NCBI RefSeq assembly: GCF_021462225.1
Contig: NC_061818.1
Coordinates: 13,799,276 to 13,863,275 of the forward strand
DNA length: 64,000 nucleotides
Source of the DNA: Girardinichthys multiradiatus
Lineage: Eukaryota; Chordata; Actinopteri; Cyprinodontiformes; Goodeidae
Direction: 5' to 3'
Of the stretch, positions 51,021 through 63,400 are shown one piece after another. Positions within the stretch are counted from its first letter, which is position 1, and each line of letters begins with the position of its first letter. The translations under genes were made by a program, and so were the position numbers. Under the pieces are notes generated by a model, which did no database searches, had not been told where the DNA came from, and saw only the letters and a list, made by a program, of their open reading frames with translations.

Positions 51021-51493
51021 ATAATAATACTAATACAACAAAAGATTGTGTCCGTTGGGACTACTAGATAACAGCTGGTAGACCCAGTATTATGGGTTTG
51101 GGGATTACGCCCATGCGAAACCAGCCTAAAGACGTTCCGATGTTATTTCAACCCACATGTAAAGACCAAGGAGACTGCGGCTGCTCGGCAAGACCCTGCT
51201 TTTTTCTGATATATATACATTGCACAGTCTTGCTTTCATAATGTTTTTGCTATTCTCTTCCCTAACCTGACTTGTATGCACATTGTTTTTGATTTAACTG
51301 TCTGACTGGAGGTGAGCTAGTTCCCTTCTCATGGGGTCATGCTGTTTGTTTAACTTAGTAACAAGCAGTTATCCTCTATTTTTATCCAGAAGTTTAAAGG
51401 GTTGAAGTTGGAGGACCTAACAGTACAGTCCCTTTGAGTTAGAATTTTAGGTGGAAATTTTAGATCATTTGCGATTTTGACAATTTATAGCGT

Positions 51494-51838
51494 GCTGCCT
51501 GGTGGCACAGTTGGTAGCATTGTTGTCTAGCAGCAAGAGTGTCCTGGGTCCAACTCCCAGCCGGGGCTCTTTCTCAATGGAGTTTGCATGTTCTCCCATT
51601 TAGGTACTCTCTGGGTACACCCCCTTCCTCCAACAGTCAGAAAAAAACCCATGACTATTAGGTTAACTGATCTCTCTAAATTGCCCTCGGGTATGAATGT
51701 CTCTGTGTTGCCCTGCAATGGACTGGCAGCCTTTCCAAGGTATACCCTGCCTCTCACCCGTAGACCTCTGAAGATAGGCACCAGCTCCCTCGTGACCCTG
51801 TGCAAAAGAAGCAGGAATAGAAAATGGATGGATGATTT
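51494..51838 (+). repeat. tRNA-derived SINE, diverged copy
   Basis: It starts GCTGCCTGGTGGCACAGTTG with A-box-like text, then GTCCTGGGTCCAACTCCCAG (mutated B box), GGAGTTTGCATGTTCTCCC, TTAGGTTAACTGATCTCTCT, CAATGGACTGGCAGCC, and ends AGAAAATGGATGGATGAT, the TGGA-type tail. Same family as 24797. Confidence 0.75.
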
Positions 51839-53820
51839 ATAACTCATTTAATCTTTTCCACATGTTATTATAAGGCTCCTTTAGTTAACATATTGTTATT
51901 GTTCACTGGTGTTTGAAAATAGAGAATACAAAGAAATACATGATAAGTAGATGTACTCATGGCATATCAATTACTAGATCCAGCTGGTTCTTGAACTTGA
52001 TACTGAAACCTGGGTAAGATGGGTTTGAACTCATTCCCACATTCAAATTCCAACTGTAAAGGTAAACTGGATGCAGCATGAGTTGCAACCAGCACTTGGT
52101 TCTGGTTTACAATTTCTGGTTTACGTCATTAAGGTTATGTTGTTCCGGGGGAAGAAGCGGTAGAAAATGACTAACTGTTCCAGTGCCACTAAAGGCAGCC
52201 CTTTTACCACCAGTGGTACGTATATATTTTTAGGACCACAGGTTTATGGCATACTTTATGAAACACATTGGTGTGGAATGTCTGAATAAAGGCAGTGCAA
52301 GCATGGTATTTATTTGGCCAGAGGAAAAATTTAAAACGACTGAACTAAACCCAAGATTGATCCCAGAATTGTGTTTAAGCTCCAGTTTTATGGAAAGAGA
52401 CATTGGAGAATAGCTGTGGCTGAGAGGAGCTGTGCAGCTGCCAGCTTACTGGGTCCAAACTCATTTTTCTTAACAGAGTGTAACCATAAACTGTTCTAGC
52501 TCAGACACATGAACACCCACAAAGCATATATCTACATGCAAAAGACAATCACAAGATTGAATGAGTCAATATAAAGCATTTGACACCTGCATAAATACTT
52601 ACACCAGATGTCTGAACACATGAATGCGCAGCAAGGCACACGTGTGCTGTTCTTGTGTGTGAGCACTGCTGACAAAGTTCCTCTGCTTGTGTGATTTGGA
52701 AGGAATTCTGTCTCAGCAGCCTGGCTTCTCTCGCCATCAATAGCAGCTTTCATTATACATGAACTCACACATCAAACTCAGGTCTTCACACAAACACGCA
52801 GACTGTACACAACTATACACACAACATCTTCTGCACCTGAGGCATTTTCGGTTCAAACTGGGTACAGAAAGAGCAGGCCTGGAGCTAAAAATAAGCTTCC
52901 AATAACTGGCAAGGACATAAAGACTTGTGTGAATGTTTGTGTATTTAGAAAGTTTTATGCTGGTCTGGTTCTCAGAAAAGGTTTCCAGCCTTCTTACCTG
53001 CTGTCAGAATGTGGTTCACCTCATGCAAAGAGTCAGCCTGAAGCAACGTCCAATGCTCTTATTCCACAAAACGTTGTTGTTGTTTTATTTTTTTTAAAGA
53101 TTTGCAAAAATCTCATTTGCAGAGTGAACATCAGATAATAAAGGAATGTTCCTCTTTCTCTGTCTAAAAGTTAAAACGGATCAAAGATTTAAATTCAGCT
53201 GTGAACAAGAAGCAATAAAGTACTTACTGTGCAATGTGGATGAAAGGAGAGGTTTTGGAAATATCTCTCAGTATTTACTCCTGTGAAATATTTCCTAATT
53301 CCCTATAGCAATGCCTTTATACTCCACACATCCCTCCACCCTTTCATTTTTTACCTAAGGACTCCCTCCCCTCTGCCGCCTTCTCGTTCTCCTCTCCTCT
53401 CATACTATCAACCTTTTTTCCAGCATTTAATCAGACCACAGTATTAGCTCACGGTCTCACTTACTCCCACTCCCAGCACCCAACAGGACAGCACAGGGCT
53501 GTAGTTGATGGAGAGGCCAGGAGAAATTGAGAAAAACAAGTTGGGGATAAACAGAGAGAAGGGAGGTTGACAGAGGGCCGTCTAACCTGCTTCATAGCAT
53601 GTACATGATAATATTCACCCCTGTTTGCCACCATGGTAGCAAAACATGAAAAAAACATCCACCATGTGGGCACAATATGGATTGCTTGCACCCAAATGTG
53701 TCTGAGAGTACAGAAAACATCTACTGTTAGCTCCCTACTGATATATATGCACATTTAATCATAGTTGTTACAGATATTTTTGTGGCCATTATGTATCATA
53801 ATTGTTTCCTCTTGCTCTAT
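51839..53820. other. Intergenic stretch, nothing recognised
   Basis: No exon with a family signature, RNA gene or transposon end could be supported, although the stretch at 52500-53760 is less obviously repetitive than its surroundings. Confidence 0.45.
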
Positions 53821-54700
53821 GTCACCATGTTAACATGGAGGAGAAGGTTGAGTTCCCCTATGATCCTAGGGGCCATGTAGGGTCTCCTAGGGCAAATTAG
53901 CCTCAGGGGAGGGGTCTTACTACCCACAATTCAAGAACCTTATGAAGCAAGATCAGAGAAACAGTCAACCTCAACCAGATTAGGTGGACAGAGGTACTTT
54001 GCTGGAGCAAAGCCTGGGAGGTGGGCTGACCTCCTGCAGATGGGGTCAAGACTCAAGCTGAAAAATCAACCAGAAGTCCCAGGCAAAGGCAGGAGCCTGG
54101 GCATGCCAAGTCCTGGATTTCTAACTAGAGTCTAGTGACATGGAATTTAACCAAGTTACAAATACCGTGTTTTTTTTTTTTTTTCCAGTGGTGCAAGGAT
54201 GGAGCAGGAAATGAACGGTTGGATTGGGCATCATTTGCAGTAATAGAGGCGCTTCTCCAGTCTGTCATGGTGAAAAAAGAGGTAAGCCAATAAACTAACT
54301 GTCTAAATTTTTACTTTCATCTATGGTCATAAGACATGGATCATGACCCCTAGATTGAGCCTCCTCTGGTCTGATGTGTGGGAGGAGCACAAAGTGGAGT
54401 CACTGCTACCTTAACTGACTCCAATGAGTCATTTAAGGTAGTTTGGGCTATGGATGAATCCTAAAAGCCTCCCTTTGGACCATTTTTAGGTACCTGAAGG
54501 GGAACCCATGGTAGAGTCAGAAATTGCTGGATGGGCCATAAATGCTGCTTGACCTATAGCTCGGGGTACCCTTGAATGAGCAAAAGAATCCCACTGAGGA
54601 ACGGATTGTGTGGTTTCTGTCTGGTTCCTCAATCTTTTACTTAAACAACCTAATCTCAGACAAGCAGAAGACAATGGATAAATGGATGTACCACCAACTT
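53820..54700 (+). mobile_element. Degraded LINE, plus orientation
   Basis: GGTCTCCTAGGGCAAATTAG with CAGGGGAGGGGTCTTACTAC belongs to the 5' part of a teleost LINE. TTGGATTGGGCATCATTTGC then TTCTCCAGTCTGTCATGGTG corresponds to the RRIGAAATVM...LCRSVVVK segment of the element whose minus-strand copy is at 55407. CTATGGTCATAAGACATGGA matches the YGHELWVMTE codons. The C-terminus follows with stops; a tail-like TGGATAAATGGATG lies at 54674-54688. Confidence 0.55.
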
Positions 54701-54814
54701 TTAAGGTAATCTATGAAATAAGTGTGACGTAAAGATATAGACAATAATGAAATTTTGAACAGCATTGTTAAAGAAACAACAAAAAATAAAGAAAGAAAGT
54801 AAAGACATGGAGAA

Positions 54815-54905
54815 TATCATTCTGGGGGAGTCCCAGGGTGTTTCCAGGCCAGAAGGGATATATAGTCCCTTCAGAATATTCTGGGTCAACCTAAAGGAGG
54901 GGAGA
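54815..54905 (-). mobile_element. LINE C-terminal scrap, minus orientation
   Basis: GGGGGAGTCCCAGGGTGTTT then AGGCCAGAAGGGATATATAG is the complement of the WRDYVSRLAWERLG codon block of the LINE at 55407. Short isolated piece. Confidence 0.45.
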
Positions 54906-55011
54906 GCATACAGGTTTTATAATGTGTCAATATATGTGCACCCCACTCTTGGAGTCATTTATCACTTAACAAAATGACCATATGTAGAGTTTTATAATAT
55001 TTTGTCATGAT

Positions 55012-56412
55012 CCTCTAGTATTACATGTTCAAGTTTCTTTCATTTTTGTTTTTTCATTTCCATGTGGTTTTCATTCTCTTAGTGTTGCCATTTCCTCTCT
55101 TTGTTTACTTATTTCTTGTGTTTTATTACATGAAATATTTCAGTTAGATTTTTTCCTGTGTTTTCTCTCTGCTCAGATTCTGGCCATTACTCTTCTCTCC
55201 CTCAGGTCCTCTGCCTTAATTGGTCTCCGCTGTTTCTCATTTCCACCTGATTGCTCTCACCTGCTTGCCATGCCTTCTTCCCACTTGCTCCATGTATTTA
55301 AGTTGTCTGGTTGTCTTTACTCAACCATTTGCTTCATGCCTTCCTCTGCCACCTGGTCTGCGTTCTGCCCTGTTCTCCGTTTGAGCTCCTTGTTCCATTT
55401 GTAAGTTCGTTCGTTCGTCATCTTCCGCTTATCCAGGACCGGGTCGCGGGGGCAGCAGACTCAGCAGAGACGCCCAGACGTCCCTCTCTCCAGACACCTC
55501 CTCCAGCTCCTCCAGGGGGAGCCCAAGGCGTTCCCAGGCCAGCCGAGAGACATAGTCCCTCCAGCGTGTCCTGGGCCGTCCCCTGGGCCTCCTCCCGGTG
55601 GGACGTGCCTGGAACACCTCCCGAGGAAGGCGTCCAGGAGGCATCCGGTATAGATGCCCGAGCCACCTCAACTGGCTCCTCTCAATGTGGAGGAGCAGTG
55701 GCTCTACTCCGAGCTCCTCCCGGATGGCCGAGCTCCTCACCCTATCTCTAAGGGAGTGCCCGGCCACCCTACGGAGGAAGCTCATTTCAGCCGCTTGTAT
55801 CCGTGATCTCGTTCTTTCGGTCATGACCCAAAGTTCATGGCCATAGGTGAGGGTAGGAACGTAGACCGACCACTAAATTGAGAGCTTTGTTTTTCGGCTC
55901 AGCTCTCTCTTCACCACAATGGACCGGCACAGCGCCCCCATTACTGTGGCAGCCGCACCGATCCGTCTGTCGATCTCCCGCTCCATTCTTCCCTCACTCG
56001 TGAACAAGACCCCGAGATACTTAAACTCCTCCACTTGAGGCAGGAACTCCCCTCCAACCTGAAGAGGACAAGCCACCCTTTTCCGGTTGAGTACCATGGC
56101 CTCGGACTTGGAGGAGCTGATCCTCATCCCAGCCGCTTCACACTCGGCTGCGAACCGCCACAGCGCATGCTGTAGGTCTTGGCTAGAGGGGGCCAGCAGG
56201 ACCACGTCATCCGCAAAAAGAAGAGACGAAATCCACTGGTCCCCAAACCAGACCCCCTCCGGCCCTTGGCTGCGTCTAGAAATCCTGTCCATAAAAGTTA
56301 TGAACAGGACCCCATTTGTAAGTCCTCTTGTTAATTATTAAACATTGTTTTCCATTATTCCTCTTCCTCTGTGTTGCCTGCACTTGGGTCCAACTGCTAA
56401 CCTACCATGACA
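55012..56412 (+). repeat. T-rich dispersed repeat, copy 3, split by a LINE
   Basis: It begins TGTCATGATCCTCTAGTATT and ends CTGCTAACCTACCATGACA, giving short inverted ends. Middle blocks CCACCTGATTGCTCTCACCT and GTATTTAAGTTGTCTGG match copies 1 and 2. The LINE insertion with its duplicated site separates 55012-55406 from 56324-56412; removing it restores the usual repeat order. Confidence 0.6.
55407..56311 (-). mobile_element. 5'-truncated LINE with 12-bp target-site duplication
   Basis: Minus-strand frames encode the C-terminal half of a non-LTR reverse transcriptase: SLLFADDVVLLAPSSQDLQH contains the catalytic FADD; then MRISSSKSEAMVLNRKR, VEEFKYLGVLFTSEGRMERE, and in another frame RTRSRIQAAEMSFLRRVAGH, LRWLGHLYRMPPGRLP and RRPRGRPRTRWRDYVSRLAW. 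The two frames are offset near 55870, so a frameshift or small deletion lies there. The 3' end carries a short GAAC-type repeat (TTCGTTCGTTCG on the plus strand). The 12-bp CCATTTGTAAGT flanks both ends (55395-55406 and 56312-56323). 5' truncation with a target duplication is typical of LINE insertion. Confidence 0.88.
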
Positions 56413-56527
56413 TATTTATCCTAAAAGCCATCGACAAGAGAAATGATTATGTGTTGTCTGAATTTTCAAAGTGTTTAATGTGTTTAGTCACATTAGATGG
56501 ACTGATAAAACCACTGAAGATGAAGTA

Positions 56528-56737
56528 GTTCAAGGTTTTCTGGGCATACCTCACTAGGAGGAAACCCAGGGGCAGACCCAGATTACCATGGACGGGGATA
56601 TATTTTCTTTCCGGTCTGTGGAAACCTTAGAGTCCAACAGAATGAGCTGAACACTGTTGCTGGGTAAAGGGATGTCTTGAGAGATGTCCGATGGATCGAT
56701 GGATGGATGAATGGATGGATGGATGGATGAATGGATC
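56528..56737 (+). mobile_element. LINE 3' tail with (TGGA)n
   Basis: TCACTAGGAGGAAACCCAGG then GCAGACCCAGATTACCATGG is a decayed form of the RRPRGRPRTRW codon block. It is followed by LINE 3' sequence and a TGGATGGA tail at about 56695-56736. Confidence 0.6.
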
Positions 56738-58035
56738 CTCCATCCTCAGAGTTATTCTGATCATCACAACATGGATACTTTTGAGAGACAAGCTCCATTT
56801 TATGAAGTGAACTTGGGGAAGGGGGAGGTATAATTACTGCATCATACTGTTTTACATGAGAAGCTCTACGTCAGGTTAACCCAATTAATTTTTACGACTG
56901 AATTTGATGAAGCTGTAAAAACGAGCACTTTTTTGGCAGCAGAAACGTTTTAAAAATGTGGCATGGTGCCTTAAATACATAAAGAAAGAACAAGCAAGAA
57001 GAAAAAAAACATTAGAACTTACAATGGAAGTTGTCCTTTACAAACCTATGATGAGGGATTGGAGTCCCAACATTCATCTTTTATTAAAACTTTAAAAGAA
57101 CCCCCCCCATAATTTACTAATCAACCATATGGTTTGCCTAAGACCACACATCTCTAAACTATGAAATAAATAGCCCTGTACTTTGGCCCCACTGGTTAGC
57201 TTAGTTGCCTCAGAGGAAGAGTTTGTGGGTTCAATTCTCAGCTGAGGTTTTCTAAGTGGAGCTTGTGTCTTATCCCCAAGCATGTGTGGGCTTTCTTCAA
57301 GTACTCCAGCTTCAAGCCACAGTCCAAAAGTATGTGTATTTGGTTTAGGTTTGATTGCAGGGGTTTGTTGTGTTAGATTTGGTCCTGGGATGTTTTATAG
57401 AGAAATGGTTGCTATTAGACAGCAAAAGCTAAAAGAAAGACTATCCAAGGAGACCTCAGTGCATGTCTTTTTGTAATTAGTAGCCCCAATGACATGTGCA
57501 CACAAATACTTTTTCAACTAATCATTGATAGTCTAAAAAACCAAAATCAATTTAATTCCCTTTAAAACTTTCTTTAAAAACTACACTTATTGCTGATAGC
57601 TCACACAATGTTTCTAGGGACTGGAAAACCCCTACTTTAGACAACTGGATACACTCAGCAAAACATGCTAAATATAATAGTTTTGGATCTTTAGACAAAT
57701 CCAGAAAGGAATTCAAACCTACAGTAGAAAGATTTTACAATATTCAAAACTCTGATTAAGTGTTAAAAAAAAACTAACACTCTTCCCAAGATGTTTTTTC
57801 CATTGTACCCGTGTGCACTTCAGTTTCTAGATGTACTGAATTTAAAAACAGTCTGCAAACACTAGTTAACTTTGACCTAAATCTCCATGTATAACTTTAA
57901 AGGCTTCATAAAAAAAAAAAAAAAAAAAAAAAAATACTAAATGACTATTTTACTTTGTAATTGTGTCACTTGGACTGATCTAAAGTTGTAGCATTTATTT
58001 GACAGACATTTATTTAACAGATCCTCACAATCCCT
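56738..58035. other. Intergenic; SINE scrap at 57180-57345 and a poly(A) tract
   Basis: GCCCCACTGGTTAGCTTAGT and GGTTCAATTCTCAGC give a diverged SINE head, followed by AGCATGTGTGGGCTTTCTTC and CCACAGTCCAAAAGTATGTG. An A run of about 27 starts at 57908. Nothing else recognised. Confidence 0.5.
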
Positions 58036-59040
58036 AAATAAAACCCAAGACAACTAATTGCCTTTAGAAGTCACCTAATAAATAGTGTCCACCTGTGTGT
58101 CCACCTGTGTGCAATTTAATGTCAGAATAAATGTAGTTCTTCAATGGAGTCTTCAGAGGTTTGTTAGATAACATTAGTAAACTTTTCAGCATCATGAAGA
58201 TCAAGGAACAAAGCAAAGAGGTCAGGGAGAAAGTTGTGTGGAAGGTTGATGCTGGGCTAAGTAATAAAACACATCCTATGGTTTGAGGGTCTCGCCAAAC
58301 ACTGTTTAATCCATCATCTGAAAATGGAAAGAGCATGGATAATTGCAAACCTACTAAGTCATCATTCTGATCTGACAGGCCAGGTAAGGAGAGCATTTAT
58401 CAAAGAAGCAACAAAAATGCCCATTTTAACTCTAGAGGAGCTGCAGAGATCCACAGGTTAGGTGGTAGAATCTGTCAAGAGGACATGTATTGATCATGCA
58501 CTTCCAAACTTTGACTTTTATGGAAAAGAAGAAAGTGATTACCAAAAGAACGCTATAAGATGTCCCATTTTAAGTTTCAAAAAAGCAATGTAGGGGACAC
58601 AGGAAACAAAATGTGGAGAAAGGTTGTTCTTCTTTGGCCTGTGCTAGTGTGTAACAGAAAACAAACAGCACACATCAGCCTGTACACCCCATACCAGCAG
58701 TGAAACATGATGGTGACAGCATCATGCTGTGGTGATGCTTTTTGGTAAGCAGGGACAGGGATTCTGTTCAGAACTGATGTGAAGACAAATGGAGCTCAAC
58801 ACATGGCAAAACTGGAAGAGGCTTAATACACGGCCTGAGGTTAACCTTCCAGCAGGATAACAGCTGTAAATCTGCAGCCAGAACAACAATCAAATCATTC
58901 AAATCAAAGCAAACTCATGTTATGGTGGCCTAGTCAAAGAATCTGTGGCAGTTGAAAATTGATGTTCCAAGACCCTATCACATCTGAGGTTGCACTATGA
59001 CCTTAAACAATTTGTTGAAGAAACTGAATAAATCTACTAA
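58036..59040 (+). mobile_element. Tc1-like relic with much of the usual 5' order
   Basis: In order: AATTGCCTTTAGAAGTCACC, GTGTCCACCTGTGTG, CTTCAGAGGTTTGTTAGATA, TCAGCATCATGAAGATCAAG, CTGAAAATGGAAAGAGCATG, GGAGCTGCAGAGATCCACAG, TTTTATGGAAAAGAAGAAAG, GCAATGTAGGGGACACAGGA, AGCAGTGAAACATGATGGTG, AACCTTCCAGCAGGATAACA and AGAATCTGTGGCA. These are the DNA-binding and catalytic parts of the Tc1 transposase, with stops and indels. Terminal repeats are not clear. Confidence 0.75.
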
Positions 59041-61105
59041 ATAAATCTAATATGTTAAACTCATATATTATGAAAGTAGCCGGGCTGGGCTGGCTTTACC
59101 AAAAATTATCTGGCATGTCTCCATCTCAGAACCTTTACTTGCAAATCTTCAGCACGCTGAATGTGATATGATGGGGCCTAAGACAACATCTCTATGGAGC
59201 ATATCTTAGAGTTATGTAATACCACATCACAGCTGCCTCAGTCACAGAACTCGGTGAACAGTTATTTGAACGCAGACCCTCGCCAAGAGCAAACAAACTG
59301 AATAGGGGATGCCTGTGCCAGGAAACTGAAAAATCCAGACAGACAGATAAATACTAGGACAGTCCTGGAAGAAGATAAACTCTCACTATCTGATAAAAAG
59401 GGAAACAAGAAGGTTAAAAGAATGACAAAATAAAAGGGAGACAAATGGAGACAGAAAGTAGAATTTGTTGGATTGAACACAGTAGGATGGAACAATGGAA
59501 CATCTGAGCAGCAGTTTTGTCGGTACAACACATTTTAAGTCCCTTTTTTCACCAAAACATACATATGCCAAAACAGTGGAAGGAAATAAAAATCAATGAG
59601 AGGTGTAATTGTGTAGATTTTAGGCTATTTGCAGGGTTAATGAAGAGTTTAATTTTGAATTTGCTCCTAATTTCTGAGGTTTTGGGTTAGATGAAGGCAA
59701 ACTAACAGAAATGATTGCATGAAAAATAAATGCACAATGGTAAATTTGTACTCTTTTCCCTTCAACATTCTTGAAATGCATTCCTTCACAGTCGTGAGAC
59801 GGTGTTCCTTTCATTTCCTTTTAAAATATTCCAGTCATTTGGCTTTCTCCCACTCCTTCTCATGCACCTGGAGGCATGTTCTGACCAGTCCCCCCCTCAG
59901 TCAACCGTCCAAAGACCGAGATGGAAGATAAATGAGAAACAGAGGGATGTGGTAAACAGGTGAGAGTCAGCCGGCAGGGCGGTATATGACTGCTGCGTTT
60001 AATGGTGCTCATCTGTACGGCACCTCCCAAGAGTAGGAGCGACCTGATGCTATCAGAAGGAGATGGGTATGGAGGGAGAGGTAAACACATGTGAAAAGAA
60101 ATTTAGAAAAATCAACGCCTGTTGACTTTAAACATGTGATAATGAGATACATGTCTGTTCATGAAGTTCTGGAAAGAGGTGGAGGAAGGCGGGTAGAAGG
60201 AAATAATGAGCTTTTGAAAACAGGAAAACTGCCTGGAAAAAATGAAGTAATGAGTTTTGACTTCATTATGAGGCTATTACCACAAATGTGTAAACTATCC
60301 ATGTAATGTCTGGGAAAACACTATTTGGGCGGCCTTGCATTTCCCTCAGTGGGTGAGCAGGTCTACCTCAGGTTGCTATGTGGCTCAGTTGGTCTGAGTG
60401 GACACAATGCAGACTGACAAACACTGATCCGAAAACAACCCTCTAAAAAAGGAAACATGTTCTCTATTAATAACATTTCTTCTATTTTTAAGCCTTAACT
60501 CTTAACCTGATGCAGCCGTCACTGACTTTTCACTTTCTGTGCAAATAAAATGAAAACATCACGGGGTGTGTGGCTCAGACAGAGGCCATGATGAGGCCAA
60601 ACTGCTCTCCCCCGTCTGAGGGATGCGAGAGGGGTGGGGCAGAGGGCATGGACAGACATGGAGGGTATGGACAGACATTATTCAGGACTGTCCTTCTCAG
60701 ATGGAGATGTCAACTTGTGGTTGTGAGTTTTGCCATGTGGATGACAACAAAACTTGATGCAGATTTATGGATGTTGCAAAGCACTGCTGGTCTCACATAT
60801 CTTTTGCATTGTCCTTCCAGCGCTTAGCTCCAGTTTGCATTATTTTGGGTGAGGTTGGCCTATTGTTGTGGTCTGCCATTCGTCACTGAACAGCTCTTAG
60901 CTTGACCCTAACCCTGAACCCATATTACTATCAGAGACCTTTCTAGGAGCCGAAATCCTGGACAACATAGCCCCAAGGATAGTTGGGCTACTCACACTAC
61001 TCCACAATGTTTTGGTGGGGATTCTTCAGATGATTCATGCTTTCACAATTTTTAACATTAAATATCTGAAGTGTGGCATGTATTTATGTTTAGTCTCTTT
61101 TACTG
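59041..61105. other. Intergenic stretch, nothing recognised
   Basis: No exon, RNA gene or repeat end can be supported. The stretch at 59850-60090 is purine-rich and non-repetitive in appearance but has no readable family signal. Confidence 0.45.
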
Positions 61106-62512
61106 TAACACCCCTAAAAAATCCTGTGTAACATTGGGTCTGCCTATGTGTGATTTAGTCTTGGTATAAATTCATCCATGAGGGCCTCAGAGGTTTGTTA
61201 GAGAGCAATAATTAACAAACAGCATAATGAAGTCCAAGGAACACAGCAGACAGGTTAAAGATACAGCTGTGGAGACGTCATCTGAAAATTGAAGGCGCAC
61301 AACAGCACAATTGCACACCTATCAAGACACCATTGTCCACCTAAACTGATATGCCACATAAGGAGAGCATTCATCAAAGAATCAACCAAGAGTGTTATGG
61401 TACCCCTGGAGGAGCTGCAAAATTCCACAGTTTGGGAGGGAGAATTTATTGCACAGGACACATATTAGTCATGCACGCCACATATCTGGCCATTATGAAA
61501 GTGTAAAGATGAAAGCCATTGTTGAAAGAAAGTCATAAGACGTCCTGTTTGCAGTTTGCTACAAGCAATATATGGGAAACGGCAAACATGTGGTAGAAGG
61601 TGCTCATTTTTGCAAAATGATGTGAAAGAACGAGAGCGGTGGCATAATCATATTGTGGGGATGCTTTTCATCAGCAGCAACAAGGAAGCTGGGATGATGA
61701 GTGGAACTAAATACAGGCTAATTCTGGATGAAAACATTTTAGATGCCACAGAAATCTTGAGGCTCGGTTTGAGGTTTAACTTTCTGTATAATTGTTTATT
61801 CTACAGTTTATTTTTAGCTTATCAATGCTTGAGAAATCTTGCTCCTCTGCACCTCAAGTATCTACTCCAGCCTCATCTTCCTTCATGGGTGCTTAGATCA
61901 GCCCATCTGCTTTTAGTTGTCCCAGAAACTAGGCAAAACTTTTATAGGAAATAGAGCCTTCTCTGTTATGGCTCCCAAACTTTGGAACAAACTGCCTTTG
62001 AAAAGTCAGACAGGCATCTTCGCTTCCTATTTTTAAGTCTTTTTTAAAAACATCTTTTCTCAAAGCATTTGACCAGTTGTGAGTTGACTCTTCTTTTGTA
62101 TCTATTGTATTTTATGTGTTTTGGATGTCTTGTTCTATCTTTTATTTATTTATTCTAGTTTGTACGGCATTTGGCGAACTTGCTGTTAATAAACGTGCTT
62201 TATAAATAAAGTGGATTGGATTGGAAGGACCTCAAGCATACAGCCAGAGCTACAATGGTTTAGATGAAAGCATATTCATTACTTTGAACAGCCCAGTTCA
62301 AGTCCAGACAGTCTTTGGAAACATGCAGAGCTAGCTATTGAGCTATTTTGAGCTAGTTATGCACACCACACTTTTCAGATTGTTATTTGTAAAAACATTT
62401 TGAAAACATTATGTTGGTATTTAACATAAAATCCCATTAAAATACAGTTTGTTGTTGTAATGTGACAAAATGTGACAAGGTTCAAGGGGTGTGAAAACTA
62501 TTGCAACGCCCG
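61106..62512 (+). mobile_element. Tc1-like relic interrupted by a LINE 3' end
   Basis: Blocks in order: CTCAGAGGTTTGTTAGAGAG, CTGAAAATTGAAGGCGCACA, CCACCTAAACTGATATGCCA, CTGGAGGAGCTGCAAAATTC, AAAGCCATTGTTGAAAGAAA, ATGTGGTAGAAGGTGCTCAT and GAACTAAATACAGGCTAATT. The sequence then changes to LINE at about 61790-62224 and returns to Tc1 with TCAAGCATACAGCCAGAGCT, TGTGACAAGGTTCAAGGGGT and the degraded right end. The Tc1 insertion is therefore older than the LINE. Confidence 0.75.
61790..62224 (+). mobile_element. LINE 3' end (L2/Maui-like), 5'-truncated
   Basis: Frame text LAYQCLRNLAPLHLKYLLQP, then LRSAHLLLVVPETRQNF and, in another frame, WNKLPLKSQTGIFASYF-like codons, matches the C-terminus of teleost L2-type ORF2 (YKCLHGLAPxYL...LWNSLPL). 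It ends with a CTTTATAAATAAAGTGGATT and GGATTGGA tail, typical of these elements. It disrupts the Tc1 relic. Confidence 0.7.
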
Positions 62513-63400
62513 GTAGTTTACCAAATCAGGCATAAATATACCCTGTTTACAAGGAGTATTTTTCCCAGACCCACCTCTGTGTCAGGCTTCCACCACTTGT
62601 AAGTGCCTATACTGACTACCTTTTTAAAGCAAATTGTCATCAGTCAAACATTGTCTAGGTGGGACCAACTAAATTTGTTTATGTGGTGGCACTGCAAAGA
62701 TCTGGTATCGTTTGGTGCTCCAAAATCACTCCTGTTTACTTTTAATCTTTCTGATCTTTGAACTGTCAAGCTAAGTGGTGCTTTGGGTAGAAGCAAGAGC
62801 TTCATGAACACTTTTAAATGACTTGTTTCATTTATTTTCCCTCCATCTATTTTAATCTCCCAAACCCGCCATTACAGAAATTAACAGCAGAGGTGAGGTC
62901 TTGATATCAACTACAAATGTCCAGGATTTGACTGAAGAGGTGCTTAGCTCTGCCAATTCAGTTGTTATTTTAAACACGCTAAGCTCAACTATTTATAGGA
63001 ATTTAATGTTACATGAAAAGTCAAACGGGGGATTTTGTCAGAATTTGTGTGTATCTGACTGCATCTATGCTTGTGACTGTGTGTGTTCATGTTTTTTGTT
63101 GCTGCATAGCTACCTACTTTTATTTCTCAAAGGAACAGTAGCCTTTTTTTTTTTTTTTTCGATAGGCTGTTTACTTAAGCTCAACCCCAAGCTCCCCACT
63201 GCTCTTCTAGTGCCAAATCTAACAAACAGGCCTCCAGGACATGCAACCAGCACCCATCTAACCTGTTAGGAATTTCACTTGGGCTCTTACAAAATTCCAG
63301 TGAATCAGACAACCTTCAAAAGCTGACTACATAAATAAGTAATCCCAGACAACTAGATATTTTCTCTAATCCACTGTCTAAATGTTGTGTCTTTCCTATC
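62513..63400. other. Intergenic stretch, nothing recognised
   Basis: A T run of about 18 nt is at 63142-63159. No gene or repeat end seen. Confidence 0.45.

Noticed and set aside
52500..53760. Possible extra gene beside mgp
   Set aside because: Several short frames on both strands, but none shows a known motif or a chain of exons with matching splice phases.
55311..55751. Plus-strand 146-codon Pro/Ser-rich frame
   Set aside because: It is the reverse strand of the LINE reverse-transcriptase C-terminus.
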